Shown: positions 23,252 to 34,320 of the stretch, piece after piece
Position numbering within the stretch: the first letter of the stretch is position 1
How the letters are laid out: each line of letters opens with the position of its first letter
Origin: Catonia carolina
Lineage: Eukaryota; Arthropoda; Insecta; Hemiptera; Achilidae
Assembly: GCA_035578175.1 (NCBI GenBank)
Contig: JAQMRL010000004.1
Location: forward strand, 35,666,401-35,730,400
Direction of reading: 5' to 3'
Length of the DNA: 64,000 nt
Program-made: the position numbers and the translations under genes
The notes under the pieces: model-generated
Seen by the model: the letters and a program-made list of their open reading frames with translations, nothing else
Database searches by the model: none
Told to the model about the DNA's origin: nothing

Positions 23252-23886
23252 AAGTCGTTGCCGAGAATCAGCTGATTTACGGAGACGAAGATTCCATGGT
23301 TCAAATCCTAGTAAAATTAGTTTTGTACTTTTATATGGGTTTGAATGCTAGACAGTGATTAACGATGTACTTTGATGGTTGGATTCAATGAACCGTACTC
23401 AAGAATAGTCGTCCTGAATCTGAACAAGACTACACATAACTAAAGTCTATCCTCTCTTAGTTTGCTCCTTATGTAAACGAATAATGACGTTACTGAGCAT
23501 GCGCATTATATCAAAATGTGTACTCGCTAATTAAAAAGTAACAACAACATACTTTCAAAAGTATTTAAATACATAATACTTTTAAATTTTTTTTCTAAAT
23601 GAAATTGTTAGGCCTACATCATATTATCATGACTGATGTTTTTAGTACTTTAAGTACCTATACTTTACAAAATAGTTAACTTAATAGGAATACGACATCC
23701 GTAAAGTCGTAGACTCTAGCGTGCACCCTGTAGTAGGTGGCGTTTGTTTGTTGACAGTAGGAGCAAACTAAGAACGGCTGAACTGTACATCATCGTCATC
23801 TCATTGGATTATGGGGTTGCTAATAGTTCCAACAGATTGGTTAACAGATTGCAACATACACACATTAGGGATAAAAAATTTAACAT
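23252..23886 (+). mobile_element. SINE family C copy, 5'-truncated and interrupted
   Basis: The B box (GGTTCAAATCC), body and tail (CACACATTAGGGATAAAAAA) match other family C copies; the A-box end is missing. A 349-bp block at about 23436-23784 separates the two halves. Confidence 0.8.
23436..23784. mobile_element. Inverted-repeat insertion inside SINE C
   Basis: A perfect 15-bp inverted repeat (TCTTAGTTTGCTCCT at 23455-23469, complement at 23759-23773) lies just inside the block that interrupts the SINE. About 16 bp of SINE seem lost at the junction, and no target duplication is evident. Probably a MITE with poorly kept ends. Confidence 0.5.
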
Positions 23887-24237
23887 TTTTTTTTAGGTTT
23901 TATTTAGTAACAACTAAAACTATATTCATGCAACTTCCAGTATGTATGATGATAGACTACGTGTTTAACGTCCTGTTTTCGTCTTGATTAGGAATTATTC
24001 AGTGGCACACACTCGTAGCTGTTTTATATGAAATCCCCATCCCAACGTCTTTTTAATAGGCCCTATTCTATGTGGACGTTGCGGTAGTTGTGGGTATGAC
24101 AATTATCGTATTTCTGGATTGGTGTGATTTATTGACTTCGAGAACGAGTGCATAATTATTTGTAAATAGTCGGGTATATTGTGTTTGCGTTTAAGTCTCA
24201 ATGTAAGGCAAGTTTTGTATATAATAGAGACTATATG

Positions 24238-24697
24238 TTGTCGCCGACCGGGTCGACAACACGTGTCGAAACCTTGCTTGCGTAGTTGGTGGCCCTAAAA
24301 AGGGCTGTTTAATTGGTTGTTGGCCCTGAAAAGGGGCGTTGTTGGTGGTTGGAAGTGGTAAGCCGGCGCGTTGGAAGTGGAGCCCAAAGAGTGATGGTCG
24401 GATACCGGGTTGCCTTCCCTTAGCGGCAGTTGGGTCCACACTGCAGTGTGACAGTGGTGGCCCTCAGAACCCAGCATTGTCAGGTCGGCGTAGGCCGTCG
24501 TCCGATAGCAAGACGAAGGCGTTTCCTTCCGGGTAGGAGAGGCTGTCCAGTGCGGAAATGTGCGCCCACCACTGGTAGCGTAGACCAGGGATGGTGCGTC
24601 CGGTCTCGGCTGGGCTCTTCTACTTGCCTGCTCTTCTTTCTTCTTCTCTGTTTGGGAGGTGGTAGGAGAATGCCACTCGCGGTTCAGGGCAGCTGTT
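24238..24697 (-). mobile_element. GC-rich element G, truncated copy
   Basis: Minus-oriented copy of the element at 51036-51745. The terminal TTGTCGCCGA (24238-24247) is present; the other end is missing. Two hairpins of histone-3'-end type lie near the terminus on the minus strand. They are at 24322-24337 (read GCCCCT TTTC AGGGCC) and 24291-24306 (read AGCCCT TTTT AGGGCC, followed by ACCA). The conserved GCAAGCAAGG motif lies between the hairpins and the terminus, as in the other copy. Overlapping ORFs in both strands reflect GC content. Confidence 0.8.
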
Positions 24698-24699
24698 TT

Positions 24700-25355
24700 T
24701 GAGAAAAACGTGATAAAATAATTCTAATGGTCACATATTTTTGTGAATTATCTAATTTCTTTAATATTTATATCAGCATAATACCCTTTCAGCAAAGTTT
24801 ATTCTATGTGATTAAAAGTGCTTCAAACTTTACCTCTCAATATCATTCTTTATGCGTATAGGCACTATAATCCACTAAAAATATGTTTTGTAAACTTCTC
24901 TGCTGAGAATGTATGTTTCAATAATGTGAGACATAGTTTATCATAAAAAGATTTGTTTAATGAAAGTGTAATAACTATATAAATACTTTATAGACACTTT
25001 TTCTTTGACTACTCGTTGTATCGCGTCCTTGCCTTACTAATAGCAAAACTTCAGTTCTGGTTCTTTGACTTTAGCATCACATATCTGTGTATGGCCACGT
25101 ATGTGTAGTGTTAGTGTGTCTACAAAATGTATACGTGTAGTCGTGGTAACTAACGACTAATATTAGTCGAATTGGTCGATTATTAAAACTGTTAGTTCGT
25201 TAAACAACACTGAAAAAATAGTCGGACAACCTTCTCACTCAAATGCCCGTGGTTTGGCCGTTACACGTAATCATTAGTCGAGCTGTTGATAATCGAATAA
25301 TTTTGTCATTCGCTTGAAAATTGCTTAGATTTAGTCGCCATACCTCTCCATTTTT
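24700..25355. other. AT-rich spacer, nothing firm
   Basis: Two related stretches (TTAGTCGAATTGGTCGATTA near 25162, TTAGTCGAGCTGTTGATAAT near 25273) hint at an old transposon, but no boundaries are visible. Confidence 0.35.
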
Positions 25356-25359
25356 TTAC

Positions 25360-25800
25360 TTACTTATTGGAGCACTTGAATCAGTTCATACACATTTAAG
25401 TCTTCAAAGTACGAGCTAGAGATTTGGCTTTCAGCTTTCTCTTGTGTTCCTAAACGATCTGGCCGCTCTTTGTTCACCAGTTATGGTATATTGTTTTTGT
25501 TGAAGTGTTTTTAGTTTCAGTCTCACGTCTCTGTTCCTCAGAATCTTCTTCTTCTCTCTGTCTGCAATTAGTTGGATCGTTATACATAACTTCTGTAAAT
25601 CATCTTGGACCTCTTTAAACCAATCGTTCTTTGTTTTATTTTTCAAAAAATAATTGAAGAGCTGTCTCACTAGCTTGGCATCGGGTAATCTTGATATATG
25701 ATAGAAAAATGCTATTCTCCGTTTTCGCATTGTATTTACAATCAGTTTCCCCATAAAAAACTCTGTTTGGCAGCAATCTCCATTGTCCAACCATTCTTTA
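25360..25800 (-). pseudogene. LINE reverse transcriptase C-terminus (FADD family copy)
   Basis: Minus-strand ORF of about 119 codons (25790 to 25431). It contains MRKRRIAFFYHISRLP, the conserved C-terminal block also present in the LINEs at 34.3 and 52.9 kb (RRLKFFGHIMRLP, KRISFLGHILRTP). It then follows the same order (FKEVQDDL, then EQRAARS) and loses frame near 25440. A tail with GTGCTCC and an A run ends near 25355. The catalytic core is absent. Confidence 0.75.
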
Positions 25801-25989
25801 AAAATACAATAGCCTTTTTGAATGGGCTACAATACCAGAACTTTTACATTTACATATACATACTACAATTTTTATTAACTTTATTTATTTACTTCTGAAT
25901 AAATACAAGAAAAATATATAGACATGGTTTAGCACAGAAATATAATCAAAATATTTTTAAGTTAATTTTAAGTCCAATTTTTCATAACA

Positions 25990-26990
25990 TAATAATATAT
26001 ACCCATGATTTCCCCACCTCACCTGACACTATCACTTGCACATATGCAGACGACACTGCTATTTTGTCTGAATCACACGACCCTATTAGAGCGTCAGAAC
26101 TGATACAAACACATTTAGATGATATCAAAGAATGGCTCCACATGCGGAAGATTAATTTGAACGTTTCCAAATAAAACAGATAACTTTCACACATCAACCT
26201 GATGGTTGCCCAAATTTACGCATCGATGACACAAGGCTTACAGTTACAGTCAAAGTTAGGTACTTTGGTTTAATATTTGACAGACGTCTCACGTGTGAAC
26301 CACAAGTTCCACACGCCAGAGCAATCCTAGACTCACGGTTTGGTATGTTGTATGGCGCCTTAGGTCACAAGTCCTCGCTACCGCTACACTTAAAATTCAA
26401 CCTTTATATATCACTAGAACGACCAATTTGGCTATACGGTGGACCAATTTTTGGAGCCTGTCACAATACAACACTGAATATTCTTCAGACACTTCTAAGA
26501 CACCAGTCGAAAGCACTTAGAACAATAAAAAACGCACCTTTTACGTAACCAATCATACCCTTCACAAAGACCTGAAAATACCAACGGTTCGAGATATTAT
26601 CAATGCAACATACAACTCATTACACACAAAGAAAATTGACCAAGTAAATCCTAATGTCCAATCTCTTTCAACTAACAATCTCCCTGTGGTGAAACAGGGA
26701 TCTTCTCCGACCACCATAAAAATAGCAAAAAAAAAACATTTCAATTTAACTGGTTATGCCTGTTTCATTTCATAAAAAGAAAATCATCTCATAAAACAAT
26801 CTACCATCATAGTTTATTTAATCATTATCTTTAAAATTTGGCACCACATTCCTTGAAACATTTCACGCCAAAATCGGTCACTGGATCGATTCACATTCCC
26901 GCCATTCCTCATTCATTCCATCTCATTTACTAGTTGTGCTTTAAAAATTGTACAGTTGTAAATAAAAATTAAATTGAAGCAAAAAAAAAT
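25990..26990 (+). pseudogene. jockey-like LINE, 3' portion
   Basis: The plus strand enters the reverse transcriptase just before the catalytic box YADDTAILS (YADD at 26043-26054). It keeps SLERPIWLYGGPIFG (in the 26345-26548 ORF) and, after a frameshift, the jockey-type terminus YVTNHTLHKDL near 26547. Many stops and frame changes occur. A poly-A run at about 26980-26989 ends the element. It is related to, but older than, the copy at 36.2 kb. Confidence 0.8.
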
Positions 26991-28679
26991 TTGAGACGAT
27001 TGATTTTTTTAGATACTATATCAAAATGAAGAACCTACATAAAGGAACTACATGTCATATTAAAGAAAAAAATATCATACATCCAAAGATATATTTTTTT
27101 ATTGTAGGTATTTGTTATCTTTTGAGCTAATAGTTTCCGTAGGCTGTATAAATATCACATACGTTCATTTTTCTCAATTCACTTTTCTGGTCTGCACGGG
27201 TAAGAAAAACGGCTGAAACTGAGTATCCAACAACTTTTACAATTGGCCTTTATTTTCACTCTTTGCTGTGAAACGGAAGATAAAAAGGAAAAAATTAATT
27301 TTCTTGTCATTGTATTCTAATATAAATAAGTACCCCCAATTAAATGTTTAAACTTTTTTTTAGTTTTGAATCAGCAATTAATTCAAAAGAATTTCTACCG
27401 TTATTTTCCGTTTGAAGATGTATCTAAACCAACGGATCTGTTAAAGATTTCTTTTGATTAATTTTTTCTTTTTTCTTTTTAAAGAGTGGTAGTGAAAGTA
27501 GCATCATTTTCTTTTAATTCTTTGTTTTTTAATGCGGATAAGAACAAAGTTCGAAATTCAGAAAAGACTTTCAGTCCATATCCCGTATCCATGAATTCAC
27601 GTCGATGTCTGGTATGATTAAAACCTTTGCGGCTTCTTTTCATCATGAAGTTATCCTCTCTTACTCCTTCAAATAGAATTCCTATTTTAGCATCTCATCT
27701 TTCACTTAGTTTAATTAAAAGTGAACTTTCGAATCAGCTTACAAAGAAAGTTATTAGTATAAAAGTCATTGCCCTCATCCAGAATTATTTAAAAAAATAT
27801 ATTTATATTTATTTCAGCACGACACAGATAATTACAGTTCTTCGTTTATTTTTCCCGCTATTATAAGATATTGGATTTTGAATTAAGGAAATTAATATTC
27901 AGAAAAAGATTTATTTACAGTTTACGCAAATTAATCAAATTATCGAATAATATGATAAAAAATGCTATTGAATTTCATAAACAACTTTTTTTTTAAAGTA
28001 AATATGACCTTATTTCTCAAATCAACTATTAACTTAAGATAAATTTTTACTATTGTAAGATTTAAAGAATTACCCAGATGGTTAAATTTGCGTAAGGTAA
28101 ATCTGAAGGTAAAACTTGGAAATTTGCGTAAGGTTAGCGTGCTACACTCCAAACGAGATTACCTCGGATTTGACTTACGGTTAGGGTTAGGAAAAATATT
28201 ACCTATTTATTCAATGTTTCGTATGTTTGTAAAGTCTGTTAAAAATATTAATACTCAATTTTGAAATTTCTTTTTTCACTTTATTTTTTATTTAAAATCG
28301 CTTTTAATGAATTTTTGTTTATATAGCCTACTGGGACATGTTAAAATGTGTCCAATGGTCTTTGACTGGAATCCCCCTAAGAACTCGATGTTTGGATTAG
28401 CAGACGTTTTTAAAATTTCATTCCGTGTATCCAAATGGGTTTCAATATTAACGTTGAAAGATTTAATTTTTTTAAAAATTACTTTAATAGAAAAACATAC
28501 AAAAGTATTGTTCAAAGTATTAGGGCGATGAAATGGACAAATATAAATTTTAAAAAATTACAAAATATATAGTTTAATTTAATTTTATCTTTTCATAACA
28601 TTTTATAGTTTCACAAACAAAATGCTGAGCACTAAACTATAATTAGTTATATTAAGTTATAAATGTAATAAAAATTCCG
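26991..28679. other. AT-rich spacer, nothing firm
   Basis: A small direct duplication AAATTTGCGTAAGGT occurs at about 28086 and 28120. ORFs of 70-79 codons have no motif. Confidence 0.4.
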
Positions 28680-28871
28680 TCACGTAATAATAATTATATT
28701 TAAGGTAATAACGTAAACATTTTTAATCGTGAATGTAATTTGTTTAAATATCATAAGTGTAATAGAGACAACAATAAGATAAAGTGTTATTTTCATAGCA
28801 AGAGTCAATGTTTTTAACACAGCTCGTAACAGCACTCCAGCCATAAAAGCAATGATATTTTCCAACTGTTA
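28680..28871 (-). CDS. Possible exon with a hydrophobic segment, unidentified
   Basis: Minus strand. An acceptor-like TTTGTTTAACAG precedes an open stretch that begins LENIIAFMAGVLLRAVLK. Its codon usage and alternation of hydrophobic and charged residues look coding for about 40 residues, with a candidate membrane helix after residue 28. It then runs into AT-rich sequence and a stop. It could be a downstream exon of the gene at 29448-30712 only if exon 4 of that gene is spliced rather than terminal, and the phase does not fit well. Low confidence. Confidence 0.25.
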
Positions 28872-29190
28872 AACAAAGCATAGTTAGTAGACACAAAAAC
28901 AAAATATCTATTTAACGTACACTGGATCAGATTTTGAGGTTTAATAAATCTGACCAGGTATATTTTTATATCTGTAAATTCCGAGTTCAATTCTTAGACG
29001 ATAATTCAACTTTAAATTAAAATAAATAAAATCAAAAAATATTTAGTGAGGATTAATCAGTAGCTTTATAATGAAAGAAATTAATGTTTTTAGTGTTCTA
29101 AACAGCAAAGAAAAAATCTTCTCTAACCAACTGAAGTTTTGCAGTTAAAGTTTGAGAAATTTCTAAAGTTAAGTAATCGTACTTTTGGTT

Positions 29191-29196
29191 TTTATT
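29191..29196 (-). promoter_or_regulatory. Candidate polyadenylation signal
   Basis: AATAAA on the minus strand, about 250 bases after the stop of the gene that ends at 29448. Plausible by position only, because the region is AT-rich. Confidence 0.3.
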
Positions 29197-29447
29197 GTCT
29201 ACATCGGTATCGTTGTTTCGTGAACTAAATAAATTTTTTATATGGTCCTAAAGGATCCACTGGATAAAACATACCCTTAGGGAACAGTTTGATAGTAAGC
29301 AATGTTAACAATTGTACAAATACCACATACTACAAAACGATCAAAAAAGCACAAACCGTTTCTGAACTGGACACAAAATGAAATACATGAGGATTAATAT
29401 TGAAGAGACGTCTTGGCTTGAAACTTGTGACGCCGCCCGTTTTACTA

Positions 29448-30712
29448 TCATAAAATGAAAACGTTCCCCTTGTTTTTTCTCTTTATTTCCTTACCGGATA
29501 GTTTAGCTGCACCCTTCAAACCCTTGGGTACACTATTCTCTTCAACACGTTCAATTTGTATTACCTGTTCTTCTGTTGTAGTCTCCGTACCTATAACTTC
29601 AAATCTATGTTTTTTTGTTACACTTTGAAATTTTAGTGAAAATCCATCTAAAAATAAACCACGATTAAATTTCGTTTATTAAATTATTGACCTACCTTTA
29701 ACTTTTAAATTTAGTTAGGAAATTCTAACATTTATAAATTTTAGTAACATCTGACTGTTAAGTATTAACATAAAAAATTATGTTGTATTTTGCTCTATTT
29801 TATAAATTTTATTAATGAAGTTTTGTACATTTTTATATATAATATATGATTTGAAAATTGATCCAGGAGTACGAAAAGTTGGAATAAGTCTGGTGCACTT
29901 GATAAAATATTATTATGTTTTGGAAAAAATTGTAAAAAGTATAGGTGCTGCAGTCACAAGAATGTCTTTTGTGTATGAATGTACAAGGCTGTGAGGAAAA
30001 GAAGTGAAAATTTAACAGTGCTGCCAATCTCTCAAAAGTAAGACAATACATTTCACTACCGTACAGTTACTACATACATTTTGTAAGCTATAGTTTATTG
30101 CCAAAAAAATGTTTACTTCATAAACCGTAAAGAAAAAGTCTGGCCTGTAATATGACCTATAATTACATTACTTAATTAACATGTTTGATTTACTGTAATT
30201 ACCAGCTACCTTATTCGATTGGAAAAAATCTTCTAGGAATGAATCGCCTTCTTCGCTATCGCTATCACCGTAGTCTATCAGTTTCACTAGGTAGTAACTA
30301 CAGCAACGGTTTTTTGCCAGGTGTTAACAAAACTGTTGAAGAATAGCTTCTTCACATATTTTATTTCCTTCTTTATTATATCGAATTGTGGAAAGAGCAA
30401 CGTCACTGTAGAAAGCAGCTTGTTCATGGCTTTTGTTAGGAGTCACGGAAAGGTATTTTTTTTAGCTTCAACTTCACAACATTTTATTACACTGCATATT
30501 AATTTCGTTCAGTACTATGAATAATCCGACCACATTTTCGAGAAAACTAACATTTCTGTTTATGATAACAAAGTTATTTCTTACAGTTGAACTAGAAAAT
30601 GTTCCGCGATGTACTGTATGTGCTCTGGGTATAGTTTACGTTGTTGTATTGGCGAACTGATGTCAAAGCAGTCACGAATGGGTACTGATGATTTTCCTCT
30701 TTTACCCCTCAT
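29448..30712 (-). CDS. Spliced gene of unknown function, four exons
   Basis: Proposed exons on the minus strand are 30585-30712, 30356-30429, 30203-30286 and 29448-29647. They join to 486 bases: 161 codons and a stop, with every junction in phase. Exon 1 starts at ATG after an in-frame TGA; it encodes a basic N-terminus (MRGKRGK), then LYPEHIQYIAEHF, and ends at a consensus donor (GTAAGA). Exon 3 carries an acidic patch DYGDSDSEEGDS at about residues 72-83. Exon 4 continues DGFSLKFQSVTKKHRFEV and ends in a Lys-rich tail. Acceptors of exons 3 and 4 are TACCTAG and TTTTTAG. The weakest point is the exon 2 acceptor (ACAAAAG). The alternative acceptor at 30492 is better but then needs a one-base change in the A8 run at about 30456-30463. 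Exon 4 also holds a strong internal donor (CCG followed by GTAAGG), so the 3' end is uncertain. I do not recognise the protein family. Confidence 0.55.
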
Positions 30713-32457
30713 TAAAACCAAAGGCAAATTCTTGACTCAATTAACTATACATCACCAGAATTTTATATCCTGTTTTGTGGAGTAATCGCCTATCATGTGG
30801 CATTTTAAAGAGGATCTTCCCCTTTTTTGCTTGAGTGCTGTGAAATCTATAAACTATAGAAACCGAACTGTTTTGTTGTTATTATTATATTGGAAGCAAC
30901 ACAAATGGACTGTTTGCTTCTTCAAGACAGCAGTAATATAATTTGTTCACCAAAGTGGGTTCTCATACTTCTTTTAATTTTTTTTGTGTAAAGAAGCAAG
31001 TTGTTGATAAAAAAATTAGAAATACAAGAAAATTCGCCAATTTTTAAAAACCCGTATTAAAATGAAATCATTACATCACTTGAATGATTAATAAATTTAA
31101 GTAACAAATAATTTCCTTGTTGAGTGTGAGTAATAATTTACTAAACCTTTTTATAAATTCATTGTAGAAAATTGAAAACATTGTGAATATTTTTAATATT
31201 CAAATCTATTGACATAACTGTCATTTTAAAATGTCAGTTTCAGATGAGAAATTGTCGTACGTCACATATATAAATTTTAAAATATTTTATATTCAGAATA
31301 TCAGGTAAATCTTCATAATTTCCATTCATTCATTTATTTATTTAACATTCATATATGCAATTTACATGCAGTTACTTTGAAAACTACAAGAAGCAACTTC
31401 ATATTTCAAAATACACTCATCCAGCTTTTTCGATAGATATATCTATACTGACATATCAAATAAGTTTTACATATTTTTATTTTTTATTTGAATTGAAAGA
31501 AAATTGTAAGAAATGCATTGATTTATTTATTACATACATAAACATGCAAATTTACAAACCAGAATTAAATTGCATATGTTGCATATTTAGATTGTGGTAG
31601 ACAAATTTTCATACATTTTATAATTTTTATTCAGGTCTAACAGATTATACCCAAACTGTTTTTAGTTCCAAAACGTAAAATTTAGATCGGTTATTAAAAT
31701 ATTGGTTTTAAGTTTGAAATTTTATCATCTTATCGTAAGATATTGTTGATCTTAAATTTGGATAGAAACTAATTAGTTTTTAGCTTGCCAATAATACAAA
31801 AAAATCTTAGTTATTCCTGTCAAATTAAAGTGACTCTTCTGTCTTCGAAAATAAAATAATTTCCAATTTTGCCGAATGGTAGTTGAAAGTTCAATAATTG
31901 GTTATCTAGAGCGATGGAGATCAGTGACATTTATTCTGTCTGTATTAAACTCTTCTATTGACTTATACACGAATAGAAAAATCTTATCGCTGAATATATT
32001 AACAGTCTATTAAGTACATGAAAGATGTTCTACTCCTGAGAGTACTTACGGTTCTGAACATCTGTTTTGATTTCTAATGTACTTTATGTAGCTATTTTAG
32101 TAACAGAAGAAAATTAAAAATAGTTGCTCTGGAATTTCCTGTTCAGAGAGAAATACTCTCTTCCTTGAGAGATTCTTCTCTGTTCTGGGAATTTTTTCAT
32201 TTCATAAATTTGCCAACAAAAATTATTTATAATACACAGTAATCGAGATGCCTATAAAAACTAAAAAAATCTAGAGGATCTTAATCAAAAATATATATCT
32301 ACGAAACAGTTACTTTATTTTATGTTTTTATAAAAATCGCCTATCACTTTTAATCGAGTACCAGGAATATTTCACAAACATTTCAAGTTTTCTCTTATCG
32401 GTTGCTGAGTAAAATATTTCTCAAGAATGTACATACGTACCATCCTAAAGGGTGGTA
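30713..32457. other. AT-rich spacer upstream of the unidentified gene
   Basis: A TATAAAA lies about 55 bases upstream of the proposed start codon on the minus strand (near 30765) and could serve as its TATA box. Nothing else is recognised. Confidence 0.3.
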
Positions 32458-32880
32458 TGTTGGAAAACCCCCATTCGTAGAACTACTATTTATTGACGAT
32501 AAGGTTACGTTATATAATGAAGTTATTAGTAAAGTGCATTAGATTAAACATTGAGATAATTTACGGGTCTTACCAGACTAGTGGACGCTATAAAATAAAC
32601 CTTCGTTTCGGTCAAAGATCTAGACTCTGCTCCCTGACCAACTATTCAGCCTTCTCACCCTTCCCGATATTCGAGCGCTGGTCCCAAAGTGGTTGTAAAA
32701 TCGGAAGTGCTCTTTAGCTAGAGAGAGGTATAAATAGAGTGTTCTGGACTACTATACCAAAGAGCGTCCCGACGCTGGTTTATGACGCTTTCAATCGGAG
32801 CTAGACGCCAACAGTCGTTTCAGTACATTCCTACTGGTCTCTATTAATAAAATTATACGCTGCAACCGTTCAACTACCTT
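32458..32880 (+). promoter_or_regulatory. Possible solo LTR or promoter region
   Basis: A GC-richer patch in AT-rich surroundings. It contains a strong TATA box (GGTATAAATAGAG, TATAAATA at 32729-32736) and AATAAA at 32846-32851, an order and spacing seen in LTRs. TGTTGG at 32459 could be a 5' end and CAACCGTTCAAC near 32865 a 3' end, but no target duplication was found and no second LTR is in the window. Confidence 0.3.
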
Positions 32881-33581
32881 ATATATATATATATATAAAA
32901 CAAACTAGGGTTTTCTCATTCAGTAATTTTCCTACATAAACGTTTATACATAAAATACACTAAAGCAGACTTTCTATTGTCTTTTCCTTACTGTACCAGA
33001 TCCCTATAATAGAATTGCTAATCATATTATTCCACTTCGGAACCCCTTCCTTATATTTATTTTTATATTTTTCTTAACATCCGCTTTCCAACTCAAATGG
33101 AATAAGAAATAAATTCTGTTTTTATTGTATTTAATATTTAATGAATGCTATTGTTAAATTTATAATATTTCATAATAAACAGAAGTAAAATATATTTTTC
33201 ATTTATAAAAAACAGTCCAACGGAACTATGATCTGGTTAATGCACATAACCGTTTATATAATTGAAATGTTTTCCAGTTATGATTACTATCATTTATTTG
33301 GATCAAACTTCAGAAATCCTTTGTGTTGGTTCTTTAAATTTTGTTAGCTTGGCAAACAAATGTATGATAAAAATTTGTGTAGTCAAAATTTAAATGAGAA
33401 TCAGTTTAATGGATTTCAGTATCACTAGGAATAATAATTTAACAATTTTTGTTTTCTTTTTTGTATACTGCTACATTATATCGATCTTTTTCTTGAACAA
33501 TATATAAATAGACTAACTATTCTGGAAGAAAAACGAAAGAAAGTCAAATATCCATCGATGTTGACTTCTGTGATGTTAATA
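32881..33581. other. AT-rich spacer, (TA)n at the start
   Basis: (TA) repeat at about 32880-32897; nothing else seen. Confidence 0.4.
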
Positions 33582-34281
33582 CAGATGCACTTCTATAACT
33601 CGAATTGAATTTCAGTTTCCTTCAACCTCCAATGTATTAACTGTGTAAAAATACATCTATTACTTGAAGTCCGTAATTTCTCTAAGTAAAACTATTTATT
33701 TATTTAGTTTCTTTTTACGAAATTATATATATAGTTCTCAAAATACCATTTTCGGTATTTTTAAAATTGTAGGTACAGTGCTGCTTCTTTCATTTTAAGA
33801 GGAAATGTTCGACCATAAAAGGTTACAGACCCTCAAAGTCACCTGGTTGCCTTTGTAGGCCCAAGAAGTGTAAACCAAAACAATGAACTTCTTTGAATCG
33901 ACGAATCTTTAGTGGACCGCAAAACAATAGAACCATAGTCTGTCAGTACAATGTACCATATTCAGCATGTACTGTAATAAAATAGCGTAATTTTGGAATA
34001 CTGTATAAGTATGTACGATATATTCAGTACTTAACACTGTAGCTTGTAGCTAAGTTAAATACAACGTACAGTACTGCATTGCGAAATTAAGCACGTCCAC
34101 TAAGCCTACAAGTTTTACATTGTATTAGCCAATGTGGAATGTTCTCTGTATAATATACAGAGAAAAAAAAAATATTATATATTTTTTTTAATAACTGATT
34201 TGTTATTTTTCCATAACACGAAATTTCTGTAACTCGAATTTTTTCTCATCCCTTGAGGATTCGAGTCATAGAAGTTCAAAT
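33582..34281 (+). mobile_element. pogo/Tigger-like element H, diverged copy
   Basis: About 700 bp collinear with 41692-42395. The left terminus reads CAGATGCACTTCTATAAC after TA; the right terminus is the inverted ATTCGAGTCATAGAAGTT, with its last bases mutated. Internal blocks such as CACCTGGTTGCCTTTGTAGG, GAACCATAGTCTGTC and TTAACACTGTAGC are shared. No transposase. Confidence 0.75.
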
Positions 34282-34295
34282 TTAAATATATTTAA

Positions 34296-34320
34296 ATAAT
34301 AATAATAATAATAATAATAA
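34296..34320. repeat. (AAT)n microsatellite at LINE 5' junction
   Basis: Eight AAT units directly abut the first LINE codon; a similar (TAA)n run lies at the LINE 3' end (35391-35412). Confidence 0.9.

Noticed and set aside
24191..24702. Overlapping ORFs of 60-90 codons on both strands
   Set aside because: They lie in GC-rich element G, where stop codons are rare by composition; frames are not shared with the 51 kb copy.
25150..25300. Two TTAGTCGA-type blocks that could be ends of a hAT-like element
   Set aside because: Direct rather than inverted, with no target duplication.
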